DNA from: an uncultured Actinomycetes bacterium
GTDB lineage: Bacteria > Actinomycetota > Acidimicrobiia > IMCC26256 > PALSA-555
Reading direction: 5' to 3'
Length of the DNA stretch: 34,676 bases
Assembly: GCA_903899845.1 (NCBI GenBank)
Contig: CAIUKV010000006.1
Coordinates: 1-34,676 of the forward strand
The number at the start of each line of letters is the position of its first letter. Position 1 is the first letter of the stretch. A program made the translations under genes and the position numbers. Below the pieces are notes generated by a model. It saw only the letters and a program-made list of their open reading frames with translations. It was not told the origin of the DNA and did no database searches. Positions 1 to 7,129 of the stretch are shown here, one piece after another.

Positions 1-389
1 CGCGAGTTGAAGAGGAGGTACAGCAAGACGATGCCGATCACGAGCGACAGCAGCCCGAGCGACGGGCGGGTGGCGTCGTGGACCCGCACCGCCAACAGCC
101 CACCGACGACCTGGAAGACGATCAGGACGGCGAACAGGATCCGCACCACGTTGTTGCCGCGGGCGAAGGCGCCGGTCACCAGGACGCCGATGACCCCGAA
201 CGCGATCCCGATGATGCCCCAGGCGACGAGCTGATCCTGGGTGAGGCCCCACCGGAACTGCTCGGAGAGCTTGTCGGCGTCCATGAGGGTCACGATCGAC
301 ACGAAGATCTGGTAGAGGAATCCGATGTAGGCGAGCGTCGCGATGAGGGTGATCCCTCCCGGGCGCGTCTTCTGCTGCGGCGTGGTCAT
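1..389 (-). CDS. Four-TM membrane protein, 3' end cut by window edge
   Basis: Reading from an ATG at 389-387, the frame stays open to the window edge and gives about 129 residues, so the C-terminus is missing. The start MTTPQQKTRPGG is followed by four hydrophobic stretches at about residues 13-35, 53-74, 81-101 and 108-127, with short polar links, so this is an integral membrane protein. A strong Shine-Dalgarno (GAGGAGGGG) lies about 5-8 nt before the ATG, unlike many genes in this window. No catalytic motif is visible and I do not recognise a family; small actinobacterial four-helix DUF proteins look like this. It is divergent from the DUF2505 gene at 499. Start and strand are well supported, function is unknown. 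Confidence 0.75.
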   Translation of the reverse strand, partial: MTTPQQKTRPGGITLIATLAYIGFLYQIFVSIVTLMDADKLSEQFRWGLTQDQLVAWGIIGIAFGVIGVLVTGAFARGNNVVRILFAVLIVFQVVGGLLAVRVHDATRPSLGLLSLVIGIVLLYLLFNS

Positions 390-408
390 GGCCCCTCCTC
401 AGGGTCGG

Positions 409-441
409 CCTCGGTCCGGCCTCGGTCCGGCCTCGGTTCGG
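409..441. repeat. 11-bp tandem repeat, three copies
   Basis: The unit CCTCGGTCCGG occurs at 409-419 and 420-430, and once with a single change (CCTCGGTTCGG) at 431-441. It lies in the putative leader of the membrane protein that starts at 389, between its likely -10 box and its ribosome binding site. It could be neutral slippage or a binding site; nothing decides between them. Confidence 0.85.
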
Positions 442-467
442 CAGCGCCGGTGCCGGCGGCCGCCCGA

Positions 468-473
468 ACCATA
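468..473 (-). promoter_or_regulatory. Possible -10 box (TATGGT) for the membrane protein
   Basis: On the minus strand TATGGT fits the TANNNT -10 consensus. Transcription would start near 461, leaving about 70 nt of leader that contains the 11-bp repeats. I see no convincing -35. It lies 13 bp from the divergent -10 box at 487-492. Confidence 0.35.
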
Positions 474-486
474 ACGGCGGCCGGGC

Positions 487-492
487 TAGCGT
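487..492 (+). promoter_or_regulatory. -10 box TAGCGT, leaderless start of DUF2505 gene
   Basis: TAGCGT is followed by exactly 6 nt and then the ATG at 499, and there is no Shine-Dalgarno. A -10 box at this distance would place the transcription start at or next to the A of the ATG, so the mRNA would be leaderless. Confidence 0.6.
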
Positions 493-498
493 GCACGG

Positions 499-996
499 AT
501 GGCGTTCTCGGGCACGACGCACTACCCGGTGCCGGTCGAGACGGTGGCCGCCGCCTTCGTCGACCCGGCGGTGGTCGGGGCCCGCTACGCGGCCTCCGGG
601 GACCGTGACCTCGAGGTGCTCGAGTGCGGGGCCGACGGCGACGACCTCGTGATCCACACCCGCCGCACCGTGGACGTCGAGGGCCTGCCCGGCTTCGCGA
701 CCAAGGTGCTGCGGCCCACCAACACGATGGAGCAGGTGGACTGCTGGGACGCCCCCGACGCCGACGGCGCCCGGTCGGGCACGTTCACCATCGACGTCAA
801 GGGCGCCCCGGTGAAGATCCGCGGCACCATGCGCCTCGAGCCCACCGCCGACGGTGGGACCCGCCACACCGTGCGGGGCGAGTTCACGGTGTCGGTCCCC
901 CTGGTGGGCGGCCGGATCGCAGCGTGGGCCGAGGGGCCGGCGCAGCAGCGACTCGAGGCCGAGTTCGCCTTCCACGCGGCCCGCCTGGGCGGCTGA
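499..996 (+). CDS. DUF2505 domain protein (START-like fold)
   Basis: The 165-aa product resembles actinobacterial DUF2505 proteins, a family related to the START/SRPBCC ligand-binding fold. Visible hallmarks are the N-terminal YPVPVETVAAAFVDP stretch (entry strand and helix), alternating beta strands rich in Arg/Thr (HTRRTVDVEGLPGF), a central GTFTIDVKGAPVKIRGTMRL strand pair, and a C-terminal amphipathic helix (AQQRLEAEFAFHAARLGG) that would close the cavity. There is no signal peptide or TM segment, so it is cytosolic. Family members have no established biochemical role; lipid or hydrophobic ligand binding is an inference from the fold. The ATG is supported by TAGCGT six bases upstream. It converges on the LLM oxidoreductase at 1040. 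Confidence 0.85.
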   Translation: MAFSGTTHYPVPVETVAAAFVDPAVVGARYAASGDRDLEVLECGADGDDLVIHTRRTVDVEGLPGFATKVLRPTNTMEQVDCWDAPDADGARSGTFTIDVKGAPVKIRGTMRLEPTADGGTRHTVRGEFTVSVPLVGGRIAAWAEGPAQQRLEAEFAFHAARLGG

Positions 997-1039
997 CGGC
1001 CGGCGGGAAACGCGACGGGTCGTCGCCGAGCGGCGCCCC

Positions 1040-1969
1040 TCAGGCCGAGGCGGCGCCGGACGACCCGGCGAGCAGGTCGCCGAGGAACGCGTACGTGCGG
1101 TTCCGCTCCTCGACCGAGCCGAACACGCTCGCAACCAGGTCGGTGACCCCGAGGCCGCCGAGCGCGTCGATCTGCGCCGCGACCGCGGCCTCGTCGCCCA
1201 CGATCGCGACGTCGCCGGGACCGGTCGCCCCTTCCCGGTCGAGCATGGCCCGGTACGACGGCAGCGTGGCGTAGACCGCGAAGGTCTCGGCCGCGTTCGC
1301 CCGGGCCGCGGCGACGTCGTCGGTCACGCACACCGGGAAGCCCGCACCCACGATCGGGGCGGGCCGGCCCGCGGCGGCCGCCGCCGCGACGATCGTCGGG
1401 ATCACGTGGTCGCGCAGGGTGACCGGCCCGGTCATCCACGTGACCGTGCCGTCGGCCCGGGCCCCGGCCAGCTCGAGCATCTGGGGGCCCAGGGCCGCGA
1501 CGAGGACGCGCACCGGGGAGGAGCCCCGGACGTCGAGGCCGATGCGGGCGGTGATCGTCTCTCCGCTCACGTTGACGGTCCCCTCGTGCAGGAGCGGCAC
1601 GAGCGCGTCGAGGTACTCACGCATGTGCCGGAGGGGCCGATCGAACGGGTACCCGTAGCTCCCCTCGATGATGGGGCGGTGCGAGAGGCCGATCCCGAGC
1701 GTGAGCCGGCCCCCGGCGATCGACTGGGTGGTGAGGGCCTGCTGGGCCATCACGATCGGGTGGCGGGGGAAGGTCGGGACCACCGCGATGCCCAGCTCGA
1801 GGTCGGGGACCTCACGGCCCACCACCGCCAGGGCGGTCATCGCGTCCATGCCCATGGTCTGGGGGATCCAGAACGAGGCGAAGCCGGCCTTCGCCGCGTC
1901 GCGCGCCGCGTCGATCAGCTTGTCGATCGGGCCGCTCGAGGCGTCGCCCCGGTAGATGCCGATGCGCAT
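1040..1969 (-). CDS. LLM-class F420-dependent oxidoreductase
   Basis: This 309-aa protein has the bacterial luciferase-like TIM-barrel pattern of F420-dependent oxidoreductases. It begins MRIGIYRGD, then has the early helix IDAARDAAKAGFASFWIPQ, the strand LELGIAVVPTFPRHPIVMA, and the typical GGRLTLGIGLSH loop followed by RPLRHMREYLDAL. This subgroup is usually called F420-dependent in actinobacteria (it resembles the MSMEG_4879-type family); the substrate is unknown and FMN use cannot be excluded. An in-frame GTG at 1975 exists, but the ATG at 1969 is preferred because AGGAG lies 5 nt upstream of it. It sits just downstream of an alpha/beta hydrolase on the same strand (30-bp gap) and may be cotranscribed. 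Confidence 0.87.
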   Translation of the reverse strand: MRIGIYRGDASSGPIDKLIDAARDAAKAGFASFWIPQTMGMDAMTALAVVGREVPDLELGIAVVPTFPRHPIVMAQQALTTQSIAGGRLTLGIGLSHRPIIEGSYGYPFDRPLRHMREYLDALVPLLHEGTVNVSGETITARIGLDVRGSSPVRVLVAALGPQMLELAGARADGTVTWMTGPVTLRDHVIPTIVAAAAAAGRPAPIVGAGFPVCVTDDVAAARANAAETFAVYATLPSYRAMLDREGATGPGDVAIVGDEAAVAAQIDALGGLGVTDLVASVFGSVEERNRTYAFLGDLLAGSSGAASA

Positions 1970-1998
1970 GGTCACTCCTGGTGGTCGGGGCGCGGCGG

Positions 1999-2865
1999 TC
2001 AGCCGGGCAGGGTGGGCCGGACGTCGTGCTCGAGGAAGTCGATGACCGCGTCGGCGAACGCGTCGTTCTGGTCACCCGCGACCATGTGGGACGCGCCGCT
2101 GACGTCGACGTGCTTCGCGCCGGGGATGCGGGCGAGGAACTCCTCGGTGCCCGCCTCGGTCACCACGTCGCTCAGCTTGCCGACGACGAGGAGCGTGGGG
2201 ACCCGTACGCCGTCGAGCGACGCCTCGAACAGCGCCTGGTAGTCCTGGCCGGGCACCTCGGTGCGCCCGCGCGCCATGAACGCCGGGTCCCAGTGCCAGT
2301 ACCACCGGCCGTCCGGACGCTGACGCAGCACCTTCATCAGCCCGGTCGGGTTCATGCGCCGGGGCCGGTTGGGCGTGTACGCCGCGATGGCGTCGGCGGC
2401 GTCCTCGAGCGTGGCGAAGCCCTCGGCCCCCGAGCTCATGAAGGTCTTGATCCGCTCGATCCCGGCCGGGTTGGACCGATGGGTGATGTCCACGATCACC
2501 AGCCCGCTCGCCACCACCCGGTCGGAGCCCCCTTCGGCGATGATCGCCGCGACCCCGCCGAGCGAGGCGCCCACGAGCACCGGCGGTCGGCCCAGGGCGT
2601 CGGCGACGGCGATGGCGTCGTTGGCGAAGGCCCGGAACGAGTAGTCGCCGTTGGCCGCCCACCCGCTGTCGCCGTGGCCGCGCAGGTCGAGCGACACCGC
2701 GCGCCAGCCGTGCTCGGCGAGCGTCCGGGCCGCGGTCCCCCAGGCGTGGCGGGTCTGGCCGCCGCCGTGCATGAGGAGCACCGGCCAGGCGTCGGGCTCG
2801 CCGAAGACGTCGGCGGCGAGGTCGATCCCCTCGAACCCGGCGAAGCGGGTCGGCGTCGGCTGCAC
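1999..2865 (-). CDS. Alpha/beta hydrolase
   Basis: A 288-aa serine hydrolase of the alpha/beta fold. The oxyanion-loop motif LLMHGGGQTRHAW (about residue 25) precedes the strand VSLDLRGHGDSGW. The nucleophile elbow is GASLGG, the likely acid is the Asp in VGKLSDVV, and the catalytic His lies in GASHMVAGD near the C-terminus, so the triad looks complete. There is no signal peptide. The substrate cannot be read from sequence; the closest annotated relatives would be esterases, epoxide hydrolase-like proteins and non-haem peroxidase-like proteins. The GTG start at 2865 is chosen because homology begins directly after it and CAGGAT lies 6 nt upstream. A much longer open frame runs to 3732 but only shadows the divergent gene. 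Confidence 0.86.
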   Translation of the reverse strand: MQPTPTRFAGFEGIDLAADVFGEPDAWPVLLMHGGGQTRHAWGTAARTLAEHGWRAVSLDLRGHGDSGWAANGDYSFRAFANDAIAVADALGRPPVLVGASLGGVAAIIAEGGSDRVVASGLVIVDITHRSNPAGIERIKTFMSSGAEGFATLEDAADAIAAYTPNRPRRMNPTGLMKVLRQRPDGRWYWHWDPAFMARGRTEVPGQDYQALFEASLDGVRVPTLLVVGKLSDVVTEAGTEEFLARIPGAKHVDVSGASHMVAGDQNDAFADAVIDFLEHDVRPTLPG

Positions 2866-2871
2866 CCGGGC

Positions 2872-2877
2872 ATCCTG
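2872..2877 (-). promoter_or_regulatory. -10-like box CAGGAT before alpha/beta hydrolase
   Basis: CAGGAT lies exactly 6 nt before the GTG at 2865 on the minus strand. It matches the window-wide leaderless spacing but has C instead of T in the first position, so it is a weaker case. Confidence 0.35.
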
Positions 2878-2960
2878 GCACCGCCCCGGCCGGTCCGGCA
2901 CACCCCCGGCCCACCCCGGTCCCGCCGGCCCCGATCCGCCACGGTGGGGGTCGGTGTGCA

Positions 2961-2966
2961 TAGCCT
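2961..2966 (+). promoter_or_regulatory. -10 box TAGCCT, leaderless start of HD-like gene
   Basis: TAGCCT is followed by 7 nt and the ATG at 2974. No Shine-Dalgarno is visible, so a leaderless transcript is likely. Confidence 0.6.
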
Positions 2967-2973
2967 CCGGGTC

Positions 2974-3672
2974 ATGGCAGCGGAGCGGGACCAGCCCGGC
3001 GCGGACGACCCGTCCGGGACCGGGGCTCCGGACGAGGTCCGGGTCAGCACCAAGTTCCTCCGCGCCGCGCAGTGGGCGGCCGACCGGCACGCCGAGCACG
3101 CCGTGGGCCTGCCCGGGACGCCATCGGTGGCCCAGGTGCTCGGGCTCGCCTCCCTCGTGCTCGAGGACGGCGGCACCGAGCGCGAGGCGATCGCCGCGAT
3201 GATCGTCGACGCACTCGGCGACGACGTGCCCGTCGCCGAGCTGCGCGACCGGTTCGGCAAGAAGGTCACCGCGCTCGTGGAGGCCACGCACCCCGACCGG
3301 GGGACCATCGCCCCGGGTCGGCTCCCGGCGCGTGCCGACGAGTGGCGCGCCCGGGCCGATGCGGCGCTCGACCACGCCGCGACCGAGGCCGATCCCAGCG
3401 CGTTGCGGATCCGTGCCGCCGGGGTGCTCCAGGAGGTGCGGGTCCTGCAGCGCGAGCTGCGGCGCAACGGCACCATCGTCTACGTGCGCAGCCCGGCGCC
3501 GCCCCCCGAGCTGCTGGACCACGTCCGCGCGATCTCGGCCACGCTGGCCCGGCGCCGGCCGCGGGCGGCGACCACGGCCGAGCTGCGCACGACGGTGACC
3601 GACGTCGAGCGCCTCTCCGAGATCGAGACCGCCACCATCGCGTGGCGGGTCACCCACGCCGGCGCCGCCTAG
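2974..3672 (+). CDS. Degenerate HD-domain (RelA/SpoT hydrolase-like) protein
   Basis: The 232-aa product follows the helical plan of RelA/SpoT-type HD phosphohydrolases. AAQWAADRHAEH (31-42) matches the first helix, GGTEREAIAAMIVDALGDD (66-84) the 'HD...ED' helix, and DRFGKKVTALVEATHPD (92-108) the following FG..V..LV..VT segment. The metal ligands are mostly gone: His39 and Asp79 remain, but the His of the HD pair is Val78, the second His position (HP.xxH) reads TPSVAQ, the ED pair is GD, and the distal KxADxLxN helix reads RIRAAGVLQE. It is therefore probably catalytically inactive as a metal-dependent phosphohydrolase. The role is unknown; nucleotide binding without hydrolysis is a speculation. 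The ATG at 2974 is supported by TAGCCT seven bases upstream. Confidence 0.65.
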   Translation: MAAERDQPGADDPSGTGAPDEVRVSTKFLRAAQWAADRHAEHAVGLPGTPSVAQVLGLASLVLEDGGTEREAIAAMIVDALGDDVPVAELRDRFGKKVTALVEATHPDRGTIAPGRLPARADEWRARADAALDHAATEADPSALRIRAAGVLQEVRVLQRELRRNGTIVYVRSPAPPPELLDHVRAISATLARRRPRAATTAELRTTVTDVERLSEIETATIAWRVTHAGAA

Positions 3673-3676
3673 CCCC

Positions 3677-3740
3677 CTCCGGACCACCGGTCGACGCCAC
3701 CCGGGACGCTCCGGACCACCGGTCGACGCCACCCGGGACG
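3677..3740. repeat. Two perfect 32-bp tandem copies
   Basis: The 32 bases at 3677-3708 (starting CTCCGGACCACCGGTCGACG) are repeated without change at 3709-3740. The array fills the gap between the stop of the HD-like gene and the -10 box of the next gene. Each copy contains the palindromes ACCGGT and GTCGAC, so it could be a duplicated operator, or a recent duplication of a spacer. Confidence 0.95.
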
Positions 3741-3745
3741 CTCGC

Positions 3746-3751
3746 TACGCT
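3746..3751 (+). promoter_or_regulatory. -10 box TACGCT before second LLM gene
   Basis: TACGCT is followed by 8 nt and the ATG at 3760, with no Shine-Dalgarno. It lies 5 bp downstream of the 32-bp tandem repeats. Confidence 0.5.
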
Positions 3752-3759
3752 CCGGATCC

Positions 3760-4743
3760 ATGGTGATGTCGGCGGCACGGTTCAACTGCATCCAGCCCGG
3801 CCTCGAGCCCACCGAGATGTCGGCCCGGTACCGGGCGTTCGTCGACATGGCGGCCCACGCCGAGGCCAACGGCTTCTCGATGATCACGCTCGAGGAGCAC
3901 CACGGGGCCGACAACGGCTGGAGCCCCTCACCCCTGATCATGGCCGGGCTCATCTTCGGTCGGACCCAGCAGATCGGGGTCAGCATCTCCGCGCTGCTGC
4001 TCCCCCTCCACGATCCACTGCGCGTCGCCGAGGACATCGCCGTGCTCGACCACGCGAGTGGCGGACGTCTCACCACCATCGTCGGGCTCGGCTACCGCCC
4101 GTCGGAGTACGCCGCCCACGGCAAGGACTGGGACGCTCGCGGCGCGCTCATGGACGAGTCGGTCGACGTGCTGCTCAAGGCCTGGACCGGCGAGCCGTTC
4201 GAGTACCGGGGCACCACCGTGCGGGTGACCCCCCGGCCGCTCACCCAGCCGCACCCGATGGTCCTGCTCGGGGGCACGAGCAAGCCCGCGGCGCGACGCG
4301 CGGCCCGCCACGGGCTGCCGATGTTCGCCGCCGCGCACCTGCCGTGGCTCGAGGCCTACTACTACGAGCAGTGCGCCGAGCACGGCACGCAGGGCTTCTA
4401 CATGATGCCGGGCGAGGACACCGCGATGATCCACGTGGCCGAGGACCCCGACCGGGCCTGGGCCGAGCTCGGGCAGTACTTCATGGAGGAAGCGGCGACG
4501 TACGCGTCGTGGCAGACGCCCGACATCAGCTCGGCCATGCACTCGCACGCCCGGACTCCCGAGGACCTGCGGGCCGAGGGCATCTACCAGGTGTGCACGC
4601 CCGACGAGCTCGTGGAGCGCCTGTCGGGGCAGGGACCCGGCGCGTTCGTCACGCTGCACCCGCTCGTGGGCGGGATGCCGATCGACGAGGGATGGAAGAG
4701 CCTGCAGCTCTACACCGATGCGGTGCTGCCCCGGCTCCGCTGA
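3760..4743 (+). CDS. LLM-class flavin/F420-dependent oxidoreductase
   Basis: This 327-aa protein is a second luciferase-like monooxygenase. It shows the conserved entry helix ending in MITLEEHHGADNGWSPSPL, the ISALLLPLHDPLRVAEDIAVLDHASGGRL segment (the classic D..SGGR motif of the family), IVGLGYRPSEY, and the RPLTQPHPMVLLGGTSKPAARRAARHG strand-helix pair that contacts the cofactor. It is closer to FMN-type LLM proteins with EEHH than to the F420 protein at 1040, so the cofactor is uncertain. The substrate is unknown. It is probably a single-gene unit; its end lies 9 bp from the convergent uncharacterised gene at 4753. Confidence 0.87.
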   Translation: MVMSAARFNCIQPGLEPTEMSARYRAFVDMAAHAEANGFSMITLEEHHGADNGWSPSPLIMAGLIFGRTQQIGVSISALLLPLHDPLRVAEDIAVLDHASGGRLTTIVGLGYRPSEYAAHGKDWDARGALMDESVDVLLKAWTGEPFEYRGTTVRVTPRPLTQPHPMVLLGGTSKPAARRAARHGLPMFAAAHLPWLEAYYYEQCAEHGTQGFYMMPGEDTAMIHVAEDPDRAWAELGQYFMEEAATYASWQTPDISSAMHSHARTPEDLRAEGIYQVCTPDELVERLSGQGPGAFVTLHPLVGGMPIDEGWKSLQLYTDAVLPRLR

Positions 4744-4752
4744 CCCCGCGAC

Positions 4753-5505
4753 TCAGACGTCGGCGGCACCGTCGACGAACCGGATGCCGTCGACGAGGGC
4801 GGCGGCCTTGCGCATGCGTCCGAGCGCCGGCTCGATCGCGAGGATCCGGCCCACCCACATCGCGGCGAGCTGCACCGGCGCACTGCGCCGGGGCTCGTCG
4901 ATCGGCTGGCCCCCCCGGGGGGCGAGGTACGCGTTGATCGTGACGCGCTGCACCAGTCGCGGGTCGACCGGCACCCCGGCGGCGCGCATGCGCTGGACGA
5001 CCAGGGACGCGAGCAGCTCGAGCTCGTAGGCGCCGAGGCGGAACGACCCGACCACGTCGAGGCCGAGCTTGGCCGCGACCGCAAGGGGCACGGCGCGCCG
5101 ACCGAGCTTCAGCGTGCGCCGGGACCGGGCGGCGAGCGCGAGGAACAGCGCGCCCCCGAACGGCGCGGGATGCCCGTCGCGCTCGAGGCGTTCGATCAGC
5201 CCGGCCGCGTCGTGGATCGGCAGGGGATCGGCGACCGCCGCGCCCACGATGCGGTCGAGCAGCACCTCCAGCGCCTCGGTCGCCGCGGCGGGCAGGCCAC
5301 GGATCCGGGCGCCCCAGCCCGCGGCCCGCCAGGCGTCGCCCACGGACCGGGCGGCATCGTCGGCGGCGACCCGGACGTCGACCGGGAGCGGCCCGCCGAC
5401 GGCCGGCACCAGGGCACCGGACGGCGTCGCTGCGGGAGCGACCGGGTCGACCGGGTCGACCGGGTCCGGGCCGTCGTCGGCGTGGGAGCGGGGGCGCCGG
5501 GCCAT
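4753..5505 (-). CDS. Uncharacterised 250-aa protein with DPV repeat
   Basis: I do not recognise this family. The first 35 residues are polar and low-complexity, including three DPV repeats. The rest is largely helical and Ala/Leu/Arg-rich, with blocks such as LEVLLDRIVGAAVADP, FGGALFLALAARSRRTLKLGRR, VGSFRLGAYELELLASLVVQRMRAAG and VQLAAMWVGRILAIEPALGRM. No signal peptide, clear TM helix or metal-binding motif is visible. The ATG at 5505 is chosen because TACCCT lies exactly 6 nt upstream on the minus strand; longer in-frame versions run into the acyl-CoA synthetase. It is divergent from that gene with only 43 bp between start codons. Confidence 0.72.
   Translation of the reverse strand: MARRPRSHADDGPDPVDPVDPVAPAATPSGALVPAVGGPLPVDVRVAADDAARSVGDAWRAAGWGARIRGLPAAATEALEVLLDRIVGAAVADPLPIHDAAGLIERLERDGHPAPFGGALFLALAARSRRTLKLGRRAVPLAVAAKLGLDVVGSFRLGAYELELLASLVVQRMRAAGVPVDPRLVQRVTINAYLAPRGGQPIDEPRRSAPVQLAAMWVGRILAIEPALGRMRKAAALVDGIRFVDGAADV
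5440..5466. repeat. 9-bp in-frame tandem repeat, three copies
   Basis: GACCGGGTC is repeated three times without change. On the minus strand it encodes Asp-Pro-Val three times in the N-terminal tail of the 250-aa protein. The unit is a multiple of 3, so copy changes would not break the frame. Confidence 0.9.
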
Positions 5506-5511
5506 GGGGCC

Positions 5512-5517
5512 AGGGTA
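5512..5517 (-). promoter_or_regulatory. -10 box TACCCT, leaderless start of 250-aa gene
   Basis: TACCCT on the minus strand is followed by 6 nt and the ATG at 5505. It lies 18 bp from the opposite-facing -10 box at 5536-5541, so the two promoters must overlap. Confidence 0.55.
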
Positions 5518-5535
5518 GGCGGGACGAACGGTCGG

Positions 5536-5541
5536 TAGCCT
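5536..5541 (+). promoter_or_regulatory. -10 box TAGCCT, leaderless start of acyl-CoA synthetase
   Basis: TAGCCT is followed by 7 nt and the GTG at 5549. The same hexamer is used before the gene at 2974. Confidence 0.6.
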
Positions 5542-5548
5542 GCGGCCG

Positions 5549-7129
5549 GTGCCGGGCTGGAGCTTCGCCGAGGTGTGGGGCGCGATCGCCCGGGAGGTCC
5601 CCGACCGCCCGGCGGTCGTGTGCGGCGACCGGACCGTGACCTGGGCCGGGTTCGACGACCGGGCGGCCCGCCTCGCCTCCCACCTCTTCGCCGCCGGCGT
5701 GCGGCCCGGCGACCGGATCGCGATCGACTGCACCAACGTGCCCGAGTACCTCGAGACGCTGTTCGCCGCGTTCAAGCTCGGGGCGTACCCGGCCAACGTC
5801 AACTACCGCTACCAGGCCGACGAGGTGCGCTACGTCCTCGCGAACTGCGGTGCCGCCGCCGTGGTGCACGCGCCCGAGTTCGCCGCCGTGGTGGCTGACG
5901 CGTGCACGGGCCTCCGCACCCCTCCGGTCACGCTCGAGACCGGGGCGCCCTACGAGGCCGCGCTCGCCGGGATTGCGCCGAGCGGGCCGTGGGCCGAGCG
6001 ACCGCCCGACGGCGACGACCTCCTCCTGCTCTACACCGGCGGCACCACCGGCATGCCCAAGGGCGTGATGTGGCGCACCGACGACCTCTACGTGGCGCTG
6101 TGGCAGTCGAACCGACCGGGTACGGCACCGAAGGACCCGGTGGCGGCCGTGCGCGCGGGCAAGCGCACCGGCACCACGCTCCCCGCCTGTCCGCTCATGC
6201 ACGGCACCGGCCTGTTCGTCGCGCTCTCGGCACTGTCGGGGGGCGGGACGGTGGTGCTGATCCCCGGGACCGGCCTCGACCCCGAGCGGGTGTGGTCGGA
6301 GGTCGAGCGCAACGAGGTGGTGGTGCTCACCATCGTGGGCGACGTCTTCGCCCGGCCCCTGCTCGCCGCGCTCGACGCCACTCCCGGGCGCTTCGACCTG
6401 TCGTCACTGCGGGCGATCACGTCGTCGGGGGTGACGTTCTCGCCCGACGCGAAGACCGGGCTCATGGCCCACCTCCCCGGCGTGACGATCATCGACGCGC
6501 TGGGGTCGTCGGAGGGGATCATGACCCGGTCGGCGACGACCGACGCGACCGAGGTGGTCCCGGCCCGCTTCGCCGTGAACGAGCGGGTCGCCGTGCTCGA
6601 CGAGGTCACCGGCGACCCGGTGGCCCCCGGGAGCGGGCAGGTCGGCCTCGTCGGCGTGACCGGCCCGATCCCGCTCGGGTACTGGGGCGACCCCGAGAAG
6701 AGCCGGGCCACGTTCCGCGAGTACGGGGGCCGTCGGTGGTCGATCCCCGGCGACTACGCCACGGTCGAGCCCGACGGGAGCATCACGCTGCTCGGACGGG
6801 GCAACGCCTGCATCAACACCGGGGGCGAGAAGGTCTACCCCGAGGAGGTCGAGGTGGTGCTCCGCGACCATCCCGACGTGCACGACTGCGTGATCGTCGG
6901 GATTCCCGACGCGCGCTTCGGGGAGGTCGTGGTGGCCGTCGTCGCCCCCCGCCCCGGGGCGACCCTCGACGTCGACGCGCTCGACACGTTCACCCGACCC
7001 CGCCTCGCCGGGTACAAGCGACCCCGGCACTACGTGGTGCGCGACGACCTGCGGCGCAGCGCGGCGGGCAAGGCCGATCTTCGCTACCTTCGCGACCTCG
7101 CCACGACCGAACTCGGGAGGACCCCGTGA
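5549..7129 (+). CDS. Acyl-CoA synthetase (AMP-binding, FadD-like)
   Basis: This 526-aa member of the adenylate-forming superfamily would activate a carboxylic acid with ATP and join it to CoA. All core motifs are present: the P-loop LLYTGGTTGMPKG (about residues 160-172), the acyl-adenylate motif LGSSEGIMT, the YWGDPEKSRATF block, the hinge and ribose-binding GDYATVEPDGSITLLGRG, the GGEKVYPEEVE segment, and a C-terminal catalytic Lys in SAAGKADLRYL. It resembles the actinobacterial 'acyl-CoA synthetase' group that works in lipid or steroid catabolism; chain length cannot be read. A rhodanese gene overlaps its stop codon by 4 bp (GTGA), so the two are translationally coupled. The GTG start is supported by TAGCCT. 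Confidence 0.93.
   Translation: MPGWSFAEVWGAIAREVPDRPAVVCGDRTVTWAGFDDRAARLASHLFAAGVRPGDRIAIDCTNVPEYLETLFAAFKLGAYPANVNYRYQADEVRYVLANCGAAAVVHAPEFAAVVADACTGLRTPPVTLETGAPYEAALAGIAPSGPWAERPPDGDDLLLLYTGGTTGMPKGVMWRTDDLYVALWQSNRPGTAPKDPVAAVRAGKRTGTTLPACPLMHGTGLFVALSALSGGGTVVLIPGTGLDPERVWSEVERNEVVVLTIVGDVFARPLLAALDATPGRFDLSSLRAITSSGVTFSPDAKTGLMAHLPGVTIIDALGSSEGIMTRSATTDATEVVPARFAVNERVAVLDEVTGDPVAPGSGQVGLVGVTGPIPLGYWGDPEKSRATFREYGGRRWSIPGDYATVEPDGSITLLGRGNACINTGGEKVYPEEVEVVLRDHPDVHDCVIVGIPDARFGEVVVAVVAPRPGATLDVDALDTFTRPRLAGYKRPRHYVVRDDLRRSAAGKADLRYLRDLATTELGRTP

Noticed and set aside
854-2242. Long plus-strand open frame (462 codons) across the LLM oxidoreductase
   Set aside because: Its translation is Arg/Gly/Asp-rich with no family similarity and lies antisense to a well-supported gene; such frames are typical of GC-rich DNA.
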